Of a stretch of 64,000 nucleotides of DNA, positions 42,527 to 52,932 are shown piece by piece. Origin of the DNA: CAYFPX01 sp964501915 (GTDB lineage Bacteria > Myxococcota_A > UBA796 > CAJQPC01); assembly GCA_964501915.1 (NCBI GenBank), contig CAZCVP010000005.1:28032-92031 (forward strand). Direction: 5' to 3'. Within the stretch, counting starts at the first letter, position 1; each line of letters starts with the position of its first letter. The notes below the pieces were generated by a model, which worked only from the letters and a program-made list of their open reading frames with translations, was not told the origin of the DNA and made no database searches. Made by a program: the position numbers and the translations under genes.

Positions 42527-44617
42527 GTGGGCGACGTCTACCAGGAACTCGCGCGACGACTGCGCCGCACGGACCTGCTGCTGCTCCAGGCCGTGCGTCG
42601 CCAGCGCCTGCGGCCCGCCATGCGGGAGAAGGGTCAGTACTGGGGCTCGGTGATCACCGACGACGAGGTGGAGGCGCTGCTCCACAGCCACGGCGAGATC
42701 GACGAGATGCCGGCCCCGGTCGGTCTCGACGCCGCCATCCAGGCCAGCGAGCGGCTGCGCGACGAACCGGGCGGCCGGCTCCAGCGCCTGCGTGACGCCT
42801 TCCGGCTCGGCGGCGACGACGTCGACCTGCTGCTGCTGGCCGTCGCCCCGGAGATCGCCTCCGGCTACGGCAAGATCTTCGCCTACCTCAACGACAACCT
42901 GAACCAGGCCTACCTCACCATCGACCTGGCGAGCCGGGTCCTGCGCACGGGTCGTACCGAGCGCCTCTCCCTGCTGAACCGGCTCATGGGCGGCTCGCCG
43001 CTGGTCCGCTACCGGCTGCTCCTCACCCGGCTGGCCGACCCCTCCGAGACCTTCGCCTCCAAGCGCCTCGGCCCCTCCCCGCGGCTGATGCGCTGGCTGC
43101 TCGAAGAAGAGGAGCTGCCCAGCTCGCTCGGCTTCAAGCCGTTGGACACCCAGCACGACCCCTTCATCGCCGGACCGGCTCGAGCGCGGCTCGACGGACT
43201 GGGAGAGGGCCTGGACCGGCCCAACACCTATGTCGTGGTCGGCGCCACCTCGGGCGCCCGGGAGGCGGTCGCGCTCGCCATCGCCCGCCGCTGCAAGCGC
43301 CTGATGGTGCGGGTCGACCTGGAGCGCTGCCACGAGTACCTCGAAGAGCCCTACGACCTGCTGCGGGAGCTGGTGCTGACCGGAGCGATCCCCTACCTGG
43401 TCAACGCCGTCGAGGCCCAGGAGGACCCCCAGCACCGCACCCGACTGATGAACCTCGGGGCCGCGGTCGCCACGTTGAAGGCGCCGGTCTGCCTGGGGGC
43501 GGTCGATCGACGCACGGTCGGCGCCATCCTGGGCAACGAGCGTCCCGCGGTGACCATCCACACCGGCAAGTCCACCTTCGTCGAGCGTCTCGACGCCTGG
43601 ACCGACGCGCTGGACAGCGTGGGCTGGGACACCGACAAGGCCAAGAACCTCGCCGAGCGCTTCTACTCGATCGGCGGGACCACCATCCCGAGAGTCCTGG
43701 AGCGGGCCGAGGCGGAGTCCGGCGGCCGGGAGCCCGACGAGGAGACCCTCTGGGCTGCCGCGCGAGAGGGCTCGAGGCCGGAGTTTCGTGGTCTCGCCCA
43801 GCACATCGTGCCCCGGTACCGCTGGGACGATCTCATCCTGTCCGACAAGATCTTCGGCCAGCTCGAGCACCTGGTGAACTTCCTGGAGCACCAGGAGACC
43901 GTCTTCCACCGGTGGGGGGCCCGCAAGGTCCGGGCGCGGGGCTACGGCATCAAGGCCCTGTTCTCCGGCCCGCCCGGGACCGGCAAGACCATGGCCGCCG
44001 AGGTCATCGCCGGTCGCCTGGGCCTCGACCTCTTCCGGGTAGACCTCTCGCAGGTCATCTCCCGCTGGGTGGGCGAGACGGAGAAGAACCTCAAGGAGAT
44101 CTTCGACGCCGCGGAGGGTGGGGCCGCGATCCTGCTCTTCGACGAGGCCGACGCGCTCTTCGGCGCCCGCGGCGACGTCAAGCAGGCCCAGGACCGCTTC
44201 GCCAACCAGGAGGTGAGCTTCCTGCTCCAGCGCCTGGAGGTCTTCGAGGGCTGCGCCGTCTTGACCACGAACCTCCAGGAGAACATCGACGATGCCTTCT
44301 TGCGGCGCTTCGGCGCCGTGGTGGAGTTCCCGATGCCCTCGGCGCTCCAGCGCGAGGAGCTCTGGGCCAAGGCGATCCCGGACGAGGCCCCCAAGAGCGA
44401 CGACCTCGACCTCGCCAAGCTCGCCGACCAGTTCATCCTCGCCGGCGGCTCGATCGTCAACGCCGCGATCAACGGCTGCGTGCTCGCCGCCACCGCCCAG
44501 GAACCCGTCGGCATGCAACACGTGGTCCGCGCCATCGGCCAGGAGCTGATGAAGATGGGCAAGCAGGTGAACCGGGTGCACTTCGGGGAGTTCTACGACG
44601 TCGTGTCCGACCTCTGA
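42527..44617 (+). CDS. eCIS AAA+ ATPase (Afp15 type)
   Basis: 696 residues. The N-terminal ~330 residues are helical with a degenerate first AAA-like part. The C-terminal AAA+ module has Walker A FSGPPGTGKTMAAEV, Walker B AILLFDEADALFGARGDV, sensor/arginine-finger region ENIDDAFLRRFGAVVEF and ILAGGSIVNAAINGCVLAA as sensor 2 region. Afp15-type ATPases are needed for eCIS assembly or for loading cargo into the particle. It is read in the opposite direction to the structural operon, next to the DUF4157-like gene. GTG start; see the -10 six bases upstream. Confidence 0.94.
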   Translation: MGDVYQELARRLRRTDLLLLQAVRRQRLRPAMREKGQYWGSVITDDEVEALLHSHGEIDEMPAPVGLDAAIQASERLRDEPGGRLQRLRDAFRLGGDDVDLLLLAVAPEIASGYGKIFAYLNDNLNQAYLTIDLASRVLRTGRTERLSLLNRLMGGSPLVRYRLLLTRLADPSETFASKRLGPSPRLMRWLLEEEELPSSLGFKPLDTQHDPFIAGPARARLDGLGEGLDRPNTYVVVGATSGAREAVALAIARRCKRLMVRVDLERCHEYLEEPYDLLRELVLTGAIPYLVNAVEAQEDPQHRTRLMNLGAAVATLKAPVCLGAVDRRTVGAILGNERPAVTIHTGKSTFVERLDAWTDALDSVGWDTDKAKNLAERFYSIGGTTIPRVLERAEAESGGREPDEETLWAAAREGSRPEFRGLAQHIVPRYRWDDLILSDKIFGQLEHLVNFLEHQETVFHRWGARKVRARGYGIKALFSGPPGTGKTMAAEVIAGRLGLDLFRVDLSQVISRWVGETEKNLKEIFDAAEGGAAILLFDEADALFGARGDVKQAQDRFANQEVSFLLQRLEVFEGCAVLTTNLQENIDDAFLRRFGAVVEFPMPSALQREELWAKAIPDEAPKSDDLDLAKLADQFILAGGSIVNAAINGCVLAATAQEPVGMQHVVRAIGQELMKMGKQVNRVHFGEFYDVVSDL

Positions 44618-44838
44618 GGTCTGGCGGGCGCCCAACCCGGGTTCGGGCGGGCGGTGACGGAGAGGGCGGCCACCGGGGACCCTGGAGCGCCTGTGCGGAG
44701 ACGGGGGCGGGCGGGTTCACGAGGTCGGTGGTCGGGCCAGCGGAGGGTGGTCGGGTAGGCGGGCCTCGGGTGGCGGAGACGGGAGGGTGGGGGAGAGGTG
44801 GGGGTGGCGGAGGCCAGCCGGGGAGGCGCTACGGGCGC
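44618..44838 (+). other. G-rich intergenic stretch
   Basis: No plausible gene. Purine/G-rich on the plus strand, with many closely spaced GGG runs (notably 44740-44822), so G-quadruplex or R-loop formation is conceivable. It leads into the palindromic repeat array. Open frames here are artefacts of composition. Confidence 0.6.
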
Positions 44839-45126
44839 ACAGATCGGGTTGGCGCGGTGCCAACCGCGTCTGTGGCACCCCCCGCGCGCACAGATCGGGT
44901 TGGCGCGGTGCCAACCGCGTCTGTGGCACCCCCCGCGCGCNNNNNNNNNNNNNNNNNNNNNNNNNNNNNNNNNNNNNNNNNNNNNNNNNNNNNNNNNNNN
45001 NNNNNNNNNNNNNNNNNNNNNNNNNNNNNNNNNNNNNNNNACAGATCGGGTTGGCGCGGTGCCAACCGCGTCTGTGGCACCCCCAGCGCGCACAGATCGG
45101 GTTGGCGCGGTGCCAACCGCGTCTGT
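44839..45126. repeat. 51-bp tandem palindromic repeat array, interrupted by a gap
   Basis: Four copies are visible, starting at 44839, 44890, 45041 and 45092, with an exact 51-bp period. Each copy is a 35-bp dyad: ACAGA, then GGTTGGC, loop GCGGT, GCCAACC, then TCTGT (3-nt internal bulges between the paired arms), followed by a 16-bp GC spacer (GGCACCCC... ) that varies by one base. The 100-N gap begins exactly at a copy boundary, so more copies are likely hidden. The array lies between the convergent ends of the eCIS ATPase and a secreted-protein gene, as expected of bidirectional terminators or REP/BIME-like elements. All frames translate through it without stops, but the 17-residue periodic peptide is not a real protein. 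Confidence 0.9.
44941..45040. other. Assembly gap (100 N)
   Basis: A conventional 100-N scaffold gap in the middle of the repeat array; true copy number unknown. Confidence 0.97.
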
Positions 45127-45137
45127 GGCACCCCCTC

Positions 45138-46211
45138 CTACTCGACCGCGGCCGGGGACTCTTCGGCGGGGGGCGCTGGGGCCTCCTCGGCGGGCGCCTC
45201 CGGGGACTCCTCGGCGGGCGCCTCCGGGTTCTCCTCGGCGGGCGCCTCCGGGGCCGGGGCGGACTCAGCAGGCACCTCGGCCGGCGGCTCCGGCGGGACT
45301 TCGGCGGCACGCTGCGCCGCGGCGTCCGCCTCCCAGTCCGGCACGTACCGCACCAGGGCCACGTGGTTCAGGTAGAAGGGGGCGCCGCTCATCGAGCCGC
45401 CCGCGGTGATGGTGCCCTGGACGGTGACCTCGTTCTCCGTCACCAGGCCCAGCTCCTCGTCGAAGCGGGCGTTGCCCACGATCATCATCTGGATGCTCCG
45501 GGCCGCGGCCACCCCGGCGGTCTGGGCGCCGATCTCGGCACCGGAGTGCACGGTCGCCTCCCCCGTGGTCTGGATGAGGACTTCGGAACCCTCCTGGCCC
45601 ATGACCTGGTTGGTGATCCGGGCAGCCCCGGCGGTGCCGGAGATCACCGGCATGCGCATGACCATCGGCAGGCCACCCTGCTTCCACGGCGCGTCGCGGT
45701 GATCCCCCCCCTTGGGCAGCTCGACCTCGAGGCTCCCGAAGGCCCGACCCACGAGCATACGCAGCAGCTCGTGGCGGCTCATCTCCCGCTCGGTGTCCTT
45801 GGGGATGCCCTCGACGTCCACCGACTTCAGCCGGCCGACCTTGGTGTACTCGAGCTGGATCTCGGCCACGCTGAGCAGATCGGCGTACTCCCGGGCGATG
45901 GAGGCCGCCTTCTCCTCCTCGCCCGGCACAGCGGTGAGGCCGAGCTGGGCCCGGCGGACGTCGCACTCCAGCATCCACACCTTGCGCGAGGCGCCGACGT
46001 TGACGCAGTCGGTCTCCAGGCCGAGGGTGAGCTCCACGACCCGGGCGTCGATGTCCCGCCCGGCGTAGAGCCGCAGCTCGCCGCTGCGAACCTGGGTGTA
46101 CACCTGGATGCGGTAGGAGATGACCTCGTGGTCGCCCCACTTCCAGGTCAGGTCCTGGGCGCTGGCGAGGCCCGGCAGGACCAACAGGATGAGCATGACG
46201 ATGGCGCGCAT
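45138..46211 (-). CDS. Secreted protein with C-terminal PEAPAEE repeats
   Basis: 357 residues. Signal peptide MRAIVMLILLVLPGLASAQ. Residues ~20-285 are a beta-rich domain with no recognised family (VISYRIQVYTQVRSGELRLY, NARFDEELGLVTENEVTV). The last ~70 residues are repeated PEAPAEE/PAEESP units, a Pro/Ala/Glu spacer typical of envelope proteins. Upstream GGAG precedes the ATG. It forms a minus-strand pair with the 605-residue secreted gene; both may belong to one envelope structure. Confidence 0.78.
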   Translation of the reverse strand: MRAIVMLILLVLPGLASAQDLTWKWGDHEVISYRIQVYTQVRSGELRLYAGRDIDARVVELTLGLETDCVNVGASRKVWMLECDVRRAQLGLTAVPGEEEKAASIAREYADLLSVAEIQLEYTKVGRLKSVDVEGIPKDTEREMSRHELLRMLVGRAFGSLEVELPKGGDHRDAPWKQGGLPMVMRMPVISGTAGAARITNQVMGQEGSEVLIQTTGEATVHSGAEIGAQTAGVAAARSIQMMIVGNARFDEELGLVTENEVTVQGTITAGGSMSGAPFYLNHVALVRYVPDWEADAAAQRAAEVPPEPPAEVPAESAPAPEAPAEENPEAPAEESPEAPAEEAPAPPAEESPAAVE

Positions 46212-46303
46212 GGGGACTCCGGGAATCGAGGAGGGGGACTAACCCCCGACACCCGAGACTCGGTGCCCTGGACGCGGCCTTTGCAAACCCCGACAGAGTC
46301 GGA

Positions 46304-48121
46304 TCAGAAGGTGCTGCCCACGCTGGCGATGATGCCCACCACCGGCCCGATCCCCGTGCCGCCGTTCTTGGAGGCGAGCAGGGAGTGACCGATCGGGATG
46401 GCGGCCCCGATGGTCACGTCGACATCGGCGAAGGCCTTGACGCGATCGTTGAAGCTGAAGACATCGAGCGTGGCGTTGTAGCCCACGTTGAGGCTCGGCT
46501 GGATCGCATAGGGCATGTTCGACCAGCCGATGCGAAAGCCGATGCGCGGCCCCAGGCCGAGCCCGGCGTCCTTCAGCAGCAGGATCGAGCCGCCCGTGTA
46601 GATGTAGCGGTTCCACTTCGAGGTCTTGTACTTCTCATCGTTCGAGCAGTCCTCGGTGGTGCCGTCGCTGTCGGTGTCCTCGGTGCAGTTCGGGTCGATG
46701 ACCTTGTACTCGTCGTTCTCCACCGGCGTGTAGTAGCGCTCGATCCAGGACCCCTCGTCCTGGAGGTTGAGGGCGAACTGGGCCCCGACGCTGGCCATCA
46801 GTCGGTTGTAGTGGACCCGGAGCTCGATGTTGATGGGCAGGGCGTTGGACTGGGGGTCGAACTCGCCCTCGTCGAAGTCCCCGAAGTCCCCCTGGGCCGC
46901 CGCGACGATGGCGTCCTCGTCCGGTTCCTCGGGCGCCGTCAGCGAGACGGCGTTGTAGACCAGGCCGGTGCCGATGGTGGCGGCGAAGCGCACCGGGAAG
47001 GTATCGGCGCTGCCACCGACGAGGCTCAGGGTGTCCTGGCGGCGGTCATAGCGCCAGATCCAGAGCTTGTTGACGTTGCCCTCCTCGGGGACCGCGACGT
47101 AGATCTCGGCGGTCTTGTGCAGCTTGGCGTAGATCGCCAGGAAGGTGAGGATCTCGCTGTTGAGCTCCGGCGTGCACTCGTTGGGGTGCAGCATGAGCTC
47201 CTCGATGAGGTCGAAGCCCATGCGCTTCCGCGCCACGTCGCGCACGAAGTAGGCCTTGTCCTCGAACTTGTCGACGGTGAGCTGATCGCTGAGACCGTGT
47301 CCGGTGTCGGCCCGGATCAGGTAGATGTCGTGGCGTCCCAGGGGCACGTAGATGCGGGCGTCCTCGTCGGGGACGGCCTCGAGGCCGTTGACCAGCACCA
47401 CGTACTCGCCCTGGAAGGCGCCGAGCTCGAAGTCGTTGTCCAGCTCGAAGTCCAGCGGGAACTTGGGGAAGTTCCCCGAGTTGAGCTGGTTGAGGTAGAC
47501 GTCGACGTAGCTCCGGACCTCGGGGTCGGTGATCGGGTCCAGCATCGCCGGGTCTTCGAGGGCGAGGGTGGCGGCCAGGTAGTAGTAGTAGTTGACGAGC
47601 TGGCCGCCGATGGCCTCGAAGAACGGTGGGGCGTTGTTGTTGCGGTTCTCCGCCGCGCGGCCGATCTGGCAGTAGAGCGCGAAGAGCGGGGCCCGTTCCT
47701 CGGGCTTGGACACGAACCAGATCAGGTCCGTGAGCCGCCGCAGGTGCTCCGCCTCCTGGGACCACTCCGCCGGCGTCAGCTCGTCCCAGCCCAGCGCCCC
47801 CACCCGGGCCGCCTCGTTGGTGACGGTCATGAGGTTCGCAGCAGGGATCTCAGCGGGCTGATCGCCCGGCTTCAGGGTCTTGTCCGGCGCCGCACGGCCC
47901 TTCTGGTAGAGGTCGGTGGACGGGAAGAAGACCGCATCGGCACGAGAGGTCCGGCTCTTGACGATCCGGCGGAGGTTCTCGTCCTGGTAGTCCACCTCGG
48001 TGTTCGGCCACTTGAGCACCACCACGCGGGCCTCGTTGGCGCGGCTCTTGACCGTGGGGGTCTCGGCGTAGGCGAGAGCCGGGAGGACGAGAACGAGGAG
48101 ACTGATGAGAGTACGGAACAT
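46304..48121 (-). CDS. Secreted protein with beta-barrel-like C terminus
   Basis: 605 residues. Signal peptide MFRTLISLLVLVLPALAYA. Residues ~20-400 form a mixed domain (e.g. LNQLNSGNFPKFPLDFELDN, FQGEYVVLVNGLEAVPDEDA, EIYVAVPEEGNVNKLWIWRY). The C-terminal ~180 residues alternate aromatic and small residues in beta strands (LPINIELRVHYNRLMASVGA, GPRIGFRIGWSNMPYAIQP, IGPVVGIIASVGSTF, with terminal Phe), as in outer-membrane barrels. An Asp/Glu/Cys-rich loop lies between. Likely an outer-membrane protein of unknown function, 28 bp downstream of a kinase gene. Confidence 0.75.
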   Translation of the reverse strand: MFRTLISLLVLVLPALAYAETPTVKSRANEARVVVLKWPNTEVDYQDENLRRIVKSRTSRADAVFFPSTDLYQKGRAAPDKTLKPGDQPAEIPAANLMTVTNEAARVGALGWDELTPAEWSQEAEHLRRLTDLIWFVSKPEERAPLFALYCQIGRAAENRNNNAPPFFEAIGGQLVNYYYYLAATLALEDPAMLDPITDPEVRSYVDVYLNQLNSGNFPKFPLDFELDNDFELGAFQGEYVVLVNGLEAVPDEDARIYVPLGRHDIYLIRADTGHGLSDQLTVDKFEDKAYFVRDVARKRMGFDLIEELMLHPNECTPELNSEILTFLAIYAKLHKTAEIYVAVPEEGNVNKLWIWRYDRRQDTLSLVGGSADTFPVRFAATIGTGLVYNAVSLTAPEEPDEDAIVAAAQGDFGDFDEGEFDPQSNALPINIELRVHYNRLMASVGAQFALNLQDEGSWIERYYTPVENDEYKVIDPNCTEDTDSDGTTEDCSNDEKYKTSKWNRYIYTGGSILLLKDAGLGLGPRIGFRIGWSNMPYAIQPSLNVGYNATLDVFSFNDRVKAFADVDVTIGAAIPIGHSLLASKNGGTGIGPVVGIIASVGSTF

Positions 48122-48148
48122 GATCGCTCGAGGGATTGAACGAAGGGC

Positions 48149-50326
<2,178 letters not shown>

Positions 50327-50418
50327 ATCCCCTCCGGGGCAGCGACAATACAACAGCCGGACCGGTTCCACCGGGCCCGACCCAGGCACTTGTTGGAACG
50401 CCGGGCCCTGCTGGGTGC

Positions 50419-51870
50419 TTACGCGCCCTTCGGCTTGCGGGGGCGACCCCGGAAGATGGCGCGGCGGACGTTGAAGCCGGCCGCGCCGATGAAGATGATC
50501 GACAGCAGCGCCGCCAGGATCGGCACGATCAGCACCAGGCTCGCGCGCAGGGGCGTCGCCACGGCCCAGCCATCGGCCCCTCGCGCCGCGGTCGGCGGAT
50601 CGAACCAGGCGGAGGGATGGAAGGTCAGGCGGGCCTCTGCCCCGGTGTAGCTGGTGAGCTTGACCATGGTCTCGAAGCTGCGCCGCATATGGAGCGGATC
50701 CATGCGATAGCGCACCTCGAACCACCGGTATCGCTCTGCCGCAGCACTGGCGAAGGCCTCGCCGAGGCCCTTGACGTCCCGCCGGGCGTAGGACTCCCCG
50801 CCGCCCACGTGGGCGATCCAGGTCAGCGACGCGTTGTCGATGCCGAAGGTCTCCAGGTCGCCGTCGATCCTCCGAGGCGCCTGCTTCTTGCACAGCTTGG
50901 TGGCGGTGACCTCGTGGCCCGGGGCGGGCGGGAGCTCGTACTTGGGCCAGATCGGCCGTCCGAGACCCACGGTGTAGACGGTCGGGCGCGATCGCACGCT
51001 GACGTCGCGCCCGGTGCGGGTCTTGTAGAGGTGGTCGAGCAGCTTGTTCAGGCGCTCGGCGTTGTCGGCGCAGGTGTCGCCGGCGCTCTCGTTGTTGAAG
51101 CCGTCGGTCAGCAGCACGACGGTGGGAGTGGCGCTGTTGCCACCGATCTGCGCCTTGACCTCCTTGTTCTTGAGGAGGCGGCCGGTGGCGTAGCGAACGG
51201 CGCCGTAGAGGTGGGTGTAGCCGCCGCTCACAGCCAGCTCTTCGAGGATCTTCTGCTTGTAGCGGCCCTTGCTGGTGACGATCTCGATCTGGCCGCCGAC
51301 CGGGTAGGGCTCGCCGCTGGTGAAGGAGAGCAGCACCACGCCGGTCCAGACGTTGCCGCCCGGAAAGAAGCGCCGCACGACGTCGTTGCGAAGCAGGGCC
51401 CGCTTCACCCGCGTCATGCGGTCGACCTTGGCGCCTGGCTCGACCTTCTCCCGCATCGACCCGGAGCTGTCGATGACCACGATGAAGAGCTGGTTGGCGC
51501 TGACCGCGTCGTGGGGGATCAGCTCCACGTCGTAGCCGAGCGCCGGCTCGACCCGCTTGTTGCGATGGGTCACCAGGAGCTGGTCCTGGGTCAGCGGGAT
51601 GGGGTAGCGCTCGCCGTCGGCCTTGACCCGGAAGCCGAAGCGCACCTCGCCGAGGTCGCGGCCGACGGCCCGCATGACCTGGGGATAGCAGACCTCCGGG
51701 TCGTAGCCCTCGGTGTCGCAGTCCTCTGGGTCGAGGATCTCGACCTGGAGGTCCGCATCGGGCAGGTCGGTGCTGATGCTGTAGCGAAGCGACGTGCCGG
51801 GCACCGCGTGGGTCTCGGCGGCCTGGGAGGAGCCCACCAGCAGGACACAGGTGAGGAGGGCGCCGATCAC
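50419..51870 (-). CDS. Secreted von Willebrand factor A-domain protein with C-terminal membrane anchor
   Basis: 483 residues. Signal peptide MIGALLTCVLLVGSSQA. The vWA domain lies at ~120-360: MIDAS VVIDSSGSM, later TVVLLTDGFNNES and TYTVGLG; it should bind a divalent metal and protein ligands. A short beta domain follows, then a transmembrane helix (LRASLVLIVPILAALLSIIF) and a basic tail (RRAIFRGRPRKPKG) facing the cytoplasm. It could be a sensor or chaperone-like partner of the neighbouring kinase. The start overlaps the polytopic membrane gene upstream (ATGA). Confidence 0.88.
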   Translation of the reverse strand: MIGALLTCVLLVGSSQAAETHAVPGTSLRYSISTDLPDADLQVEILDPEDCDTEGYDPEVCYPQVMRAVGRDLGEVRFGFRVKADGERYPIPLTQDQLLVTHRNKRVEPALGYDVELIPHDAVSANQLFIVVIDSSGSMREKVEPGAKVDRMTRVKRALLRNDVVRRFFPGGNVWTGVVLLSFTSGEPYPVGGQIEIVTSKGRYKQKILEELAVSGGYTHLYGAVRYATGRLLKNKEVKAQIGGNSATPTVVLLTDGFNNESAGDTCADNAERLNKLLDHLYKTRTGRDVSVRSRPTVYTVGLGRPIWPKYELPPAPGHEVTATKLCKKQAPRRIDGDLETFGIDNASLTWIAHVGGGESYARRDVKGLGEAFASAAAERYRWFEVRYRMDPLHMRRSFETMVKLTSYTGAEARLTFHPSAWFDPPTAARGADGWAVATPLRASLVLIVPILAALLSIIFIGAAGFNVRRAIFRGRPRKPKGA

Positions 51871-52856
51871 GTCTCCTCCCGCGGCAGCATCACGAACTCC
51901 AGCTCGGTGTGGTTCTGACCATCGCCGATGATCAGCCGGTCACCGGACCTCACGCGGGTCACCACCGGGGCGGGGCGGCGGGGGTCGTAGCGCAGGTCCA
52001 GCTTCTCCAGGAAGCGGCGCAGGACGACCGGATACTGGCTGAGCCCGTGGGCCCGGTAGACCTGCTCCTGGCCGACGCTGATCGAGAGGTGGAGCTCCTG
52101 GACGCCCTCCTCGACGGGGAGCCAGAGGTCGACGCCGCGGGGGAAGTGGCCGACGAAGCGCTCCTTGGGACCCGCCGCGTCGATGGGGATGCGGCGACCG
52201 AAGCGCGACCCCGACAGCACGCGCAGCCAGCCGGCGTAGAGGCCGTCGGGAAGGCCCCAGGCCAGCAGTCCGAAGCTGACCCCCCAGGCCAGGGCCCCCG
52301 TGGCCCCGGCGATGTAGAGGTCGAAGAACAGCCAGCGGTTGCAGAGGTACCAGACCGCGGCGCCGATGAGCCCGGAGGCCGCGCCTCCACCCAGGTGGAT
52401 GAGCGGTCCCTGGAAGCGCCGAGCGGTCAGGGCGCCGAGCGCGGACCCACAGCCGGCCAGGGCGAAGGAGAACAGGGTGTAGCGCAAGGAGACGAGGGAC
52501 AGGTCGCCGGCGTCGCCCCCGAGCTCGTCCGGCAACATGGCGCCGAGCACGGCGGGCACCCCCAGGGCCGCGATCGCGGCCACCAGGCCGGCGAGGGCCA
52601 CCGCGGCGGGGACCCGCCAGGAGAACCACTTCAGGTCGGCCCGCTCGAGCATGCCCTCCGCGATCACCGAAGAGCCGGCGACCGAGGCGGCGACGACTCC
52701 GAGGAAGACGGCCCCGTCGAAGTCAGCGGGCCACACCGGCCCGATCAGGCCGATCCACATGGTCAGGAACCACCAGGCCACCAGCGCGGACGCGCCCGTG
52801 ACCAGCGCCACGTGGACGTGGCGAGCCCAGGTGTAGGGGACCAGGTAGATGTTCAA
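51867..52856 (-). CDS. Polytopic membrane protein with C-terminal FHA-like domain
   Basis: About 329 residues from TTG 52856 (LNIYLVPYTWARHVHV), GGGGTGAG upstream. Six to seven hydrophobic segments (ALVTGASALVAWWFLTMWIG, AVFLGVVAASVAGSSVIA, VALAGLVAAIAALGVPAVLG, LISGAAVWYLCN-like part) are followed by ~100 cytoplasmic residues with beta-strand pattern and GDRLIIGDGQNHTELEFVML, similar to an FHA/recognition domain end. Coupled by 4 bp to the vWA gene and followed by the kinase gene: a likely three-gene membrane signalling unit. No transporter signature. Confidence 0.78.
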   Translation of the reverse strand: MNIYLVPYTWARHVHVALVTGASALVAWWFLTMWIGLIGPVWPADFDGAVFLGVVAASVAGSSVIAEGMLERADLKWFSWRVPAAVALAGLVAAIAALGVPAVLGAMLPDELGGDAGDLSLVSLRYTLFSFALAGCGSALGALTARRFQGPLIHLGGGAASGLIGAAVWYLCNRWLFFDLYIAGATGALAWGVSFGLLAWGLPDGLYAGWLRVLSGSRFGRRIPIDAAGPKERFVGHFPRGVDLWLPVEEGVQELHLSISVGQEQVYRAHGLSQYPVVLRRFLEKLDLRYDPRRPAPVVTRVRSGDRLIIGDGQNHTELEFVMLPREET

Positions 52857-52874
52857 GGTCTCACCCCGTACCGC

Positions 52875-52917
52875 ATGCCGGACGGCATTCTGGCACATCG
52901 ACGGGCTCTGATATCCT
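52875..52917. promoter_or_regulatory. Divergent promoter region with a 14-bp palindrome
   Basis: ATGCCG-GA-CGGCAT (52875-52888) is a perfect dyad between the two divergent genes and could be an operator. For the plus-strand FHA gene an extended -10 (TGATATCCT, hexamer TATCCT at 52912-52917) precedes ATG 52933 by 15 bases with GGGAG in the leader. Confidence 0.45.
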
Positions 52918-52932
52918 CCCCCGGGAGTCGGG

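Noticed and set aside
42422..44635. Long antisense frame opposite the AAA+ ATPase
   Set aside because: A GC-rich shadow; the plus strand has clear Walker motifs and a promoter.
44839..45126. CRISPR array
   Set aside because: Spacers are nearly identical and only 16 bp, the dyads are too long, and no cas gene is present.
44787..46388. Open frames through the 51-bp repeats, giving a 17-residue periodic peptide
   Set aside because: 51 is divisible by 3 and no stops occur in any frame, so the periodicity is automatic; the DNA dyad, not a protein, is what is conserved.
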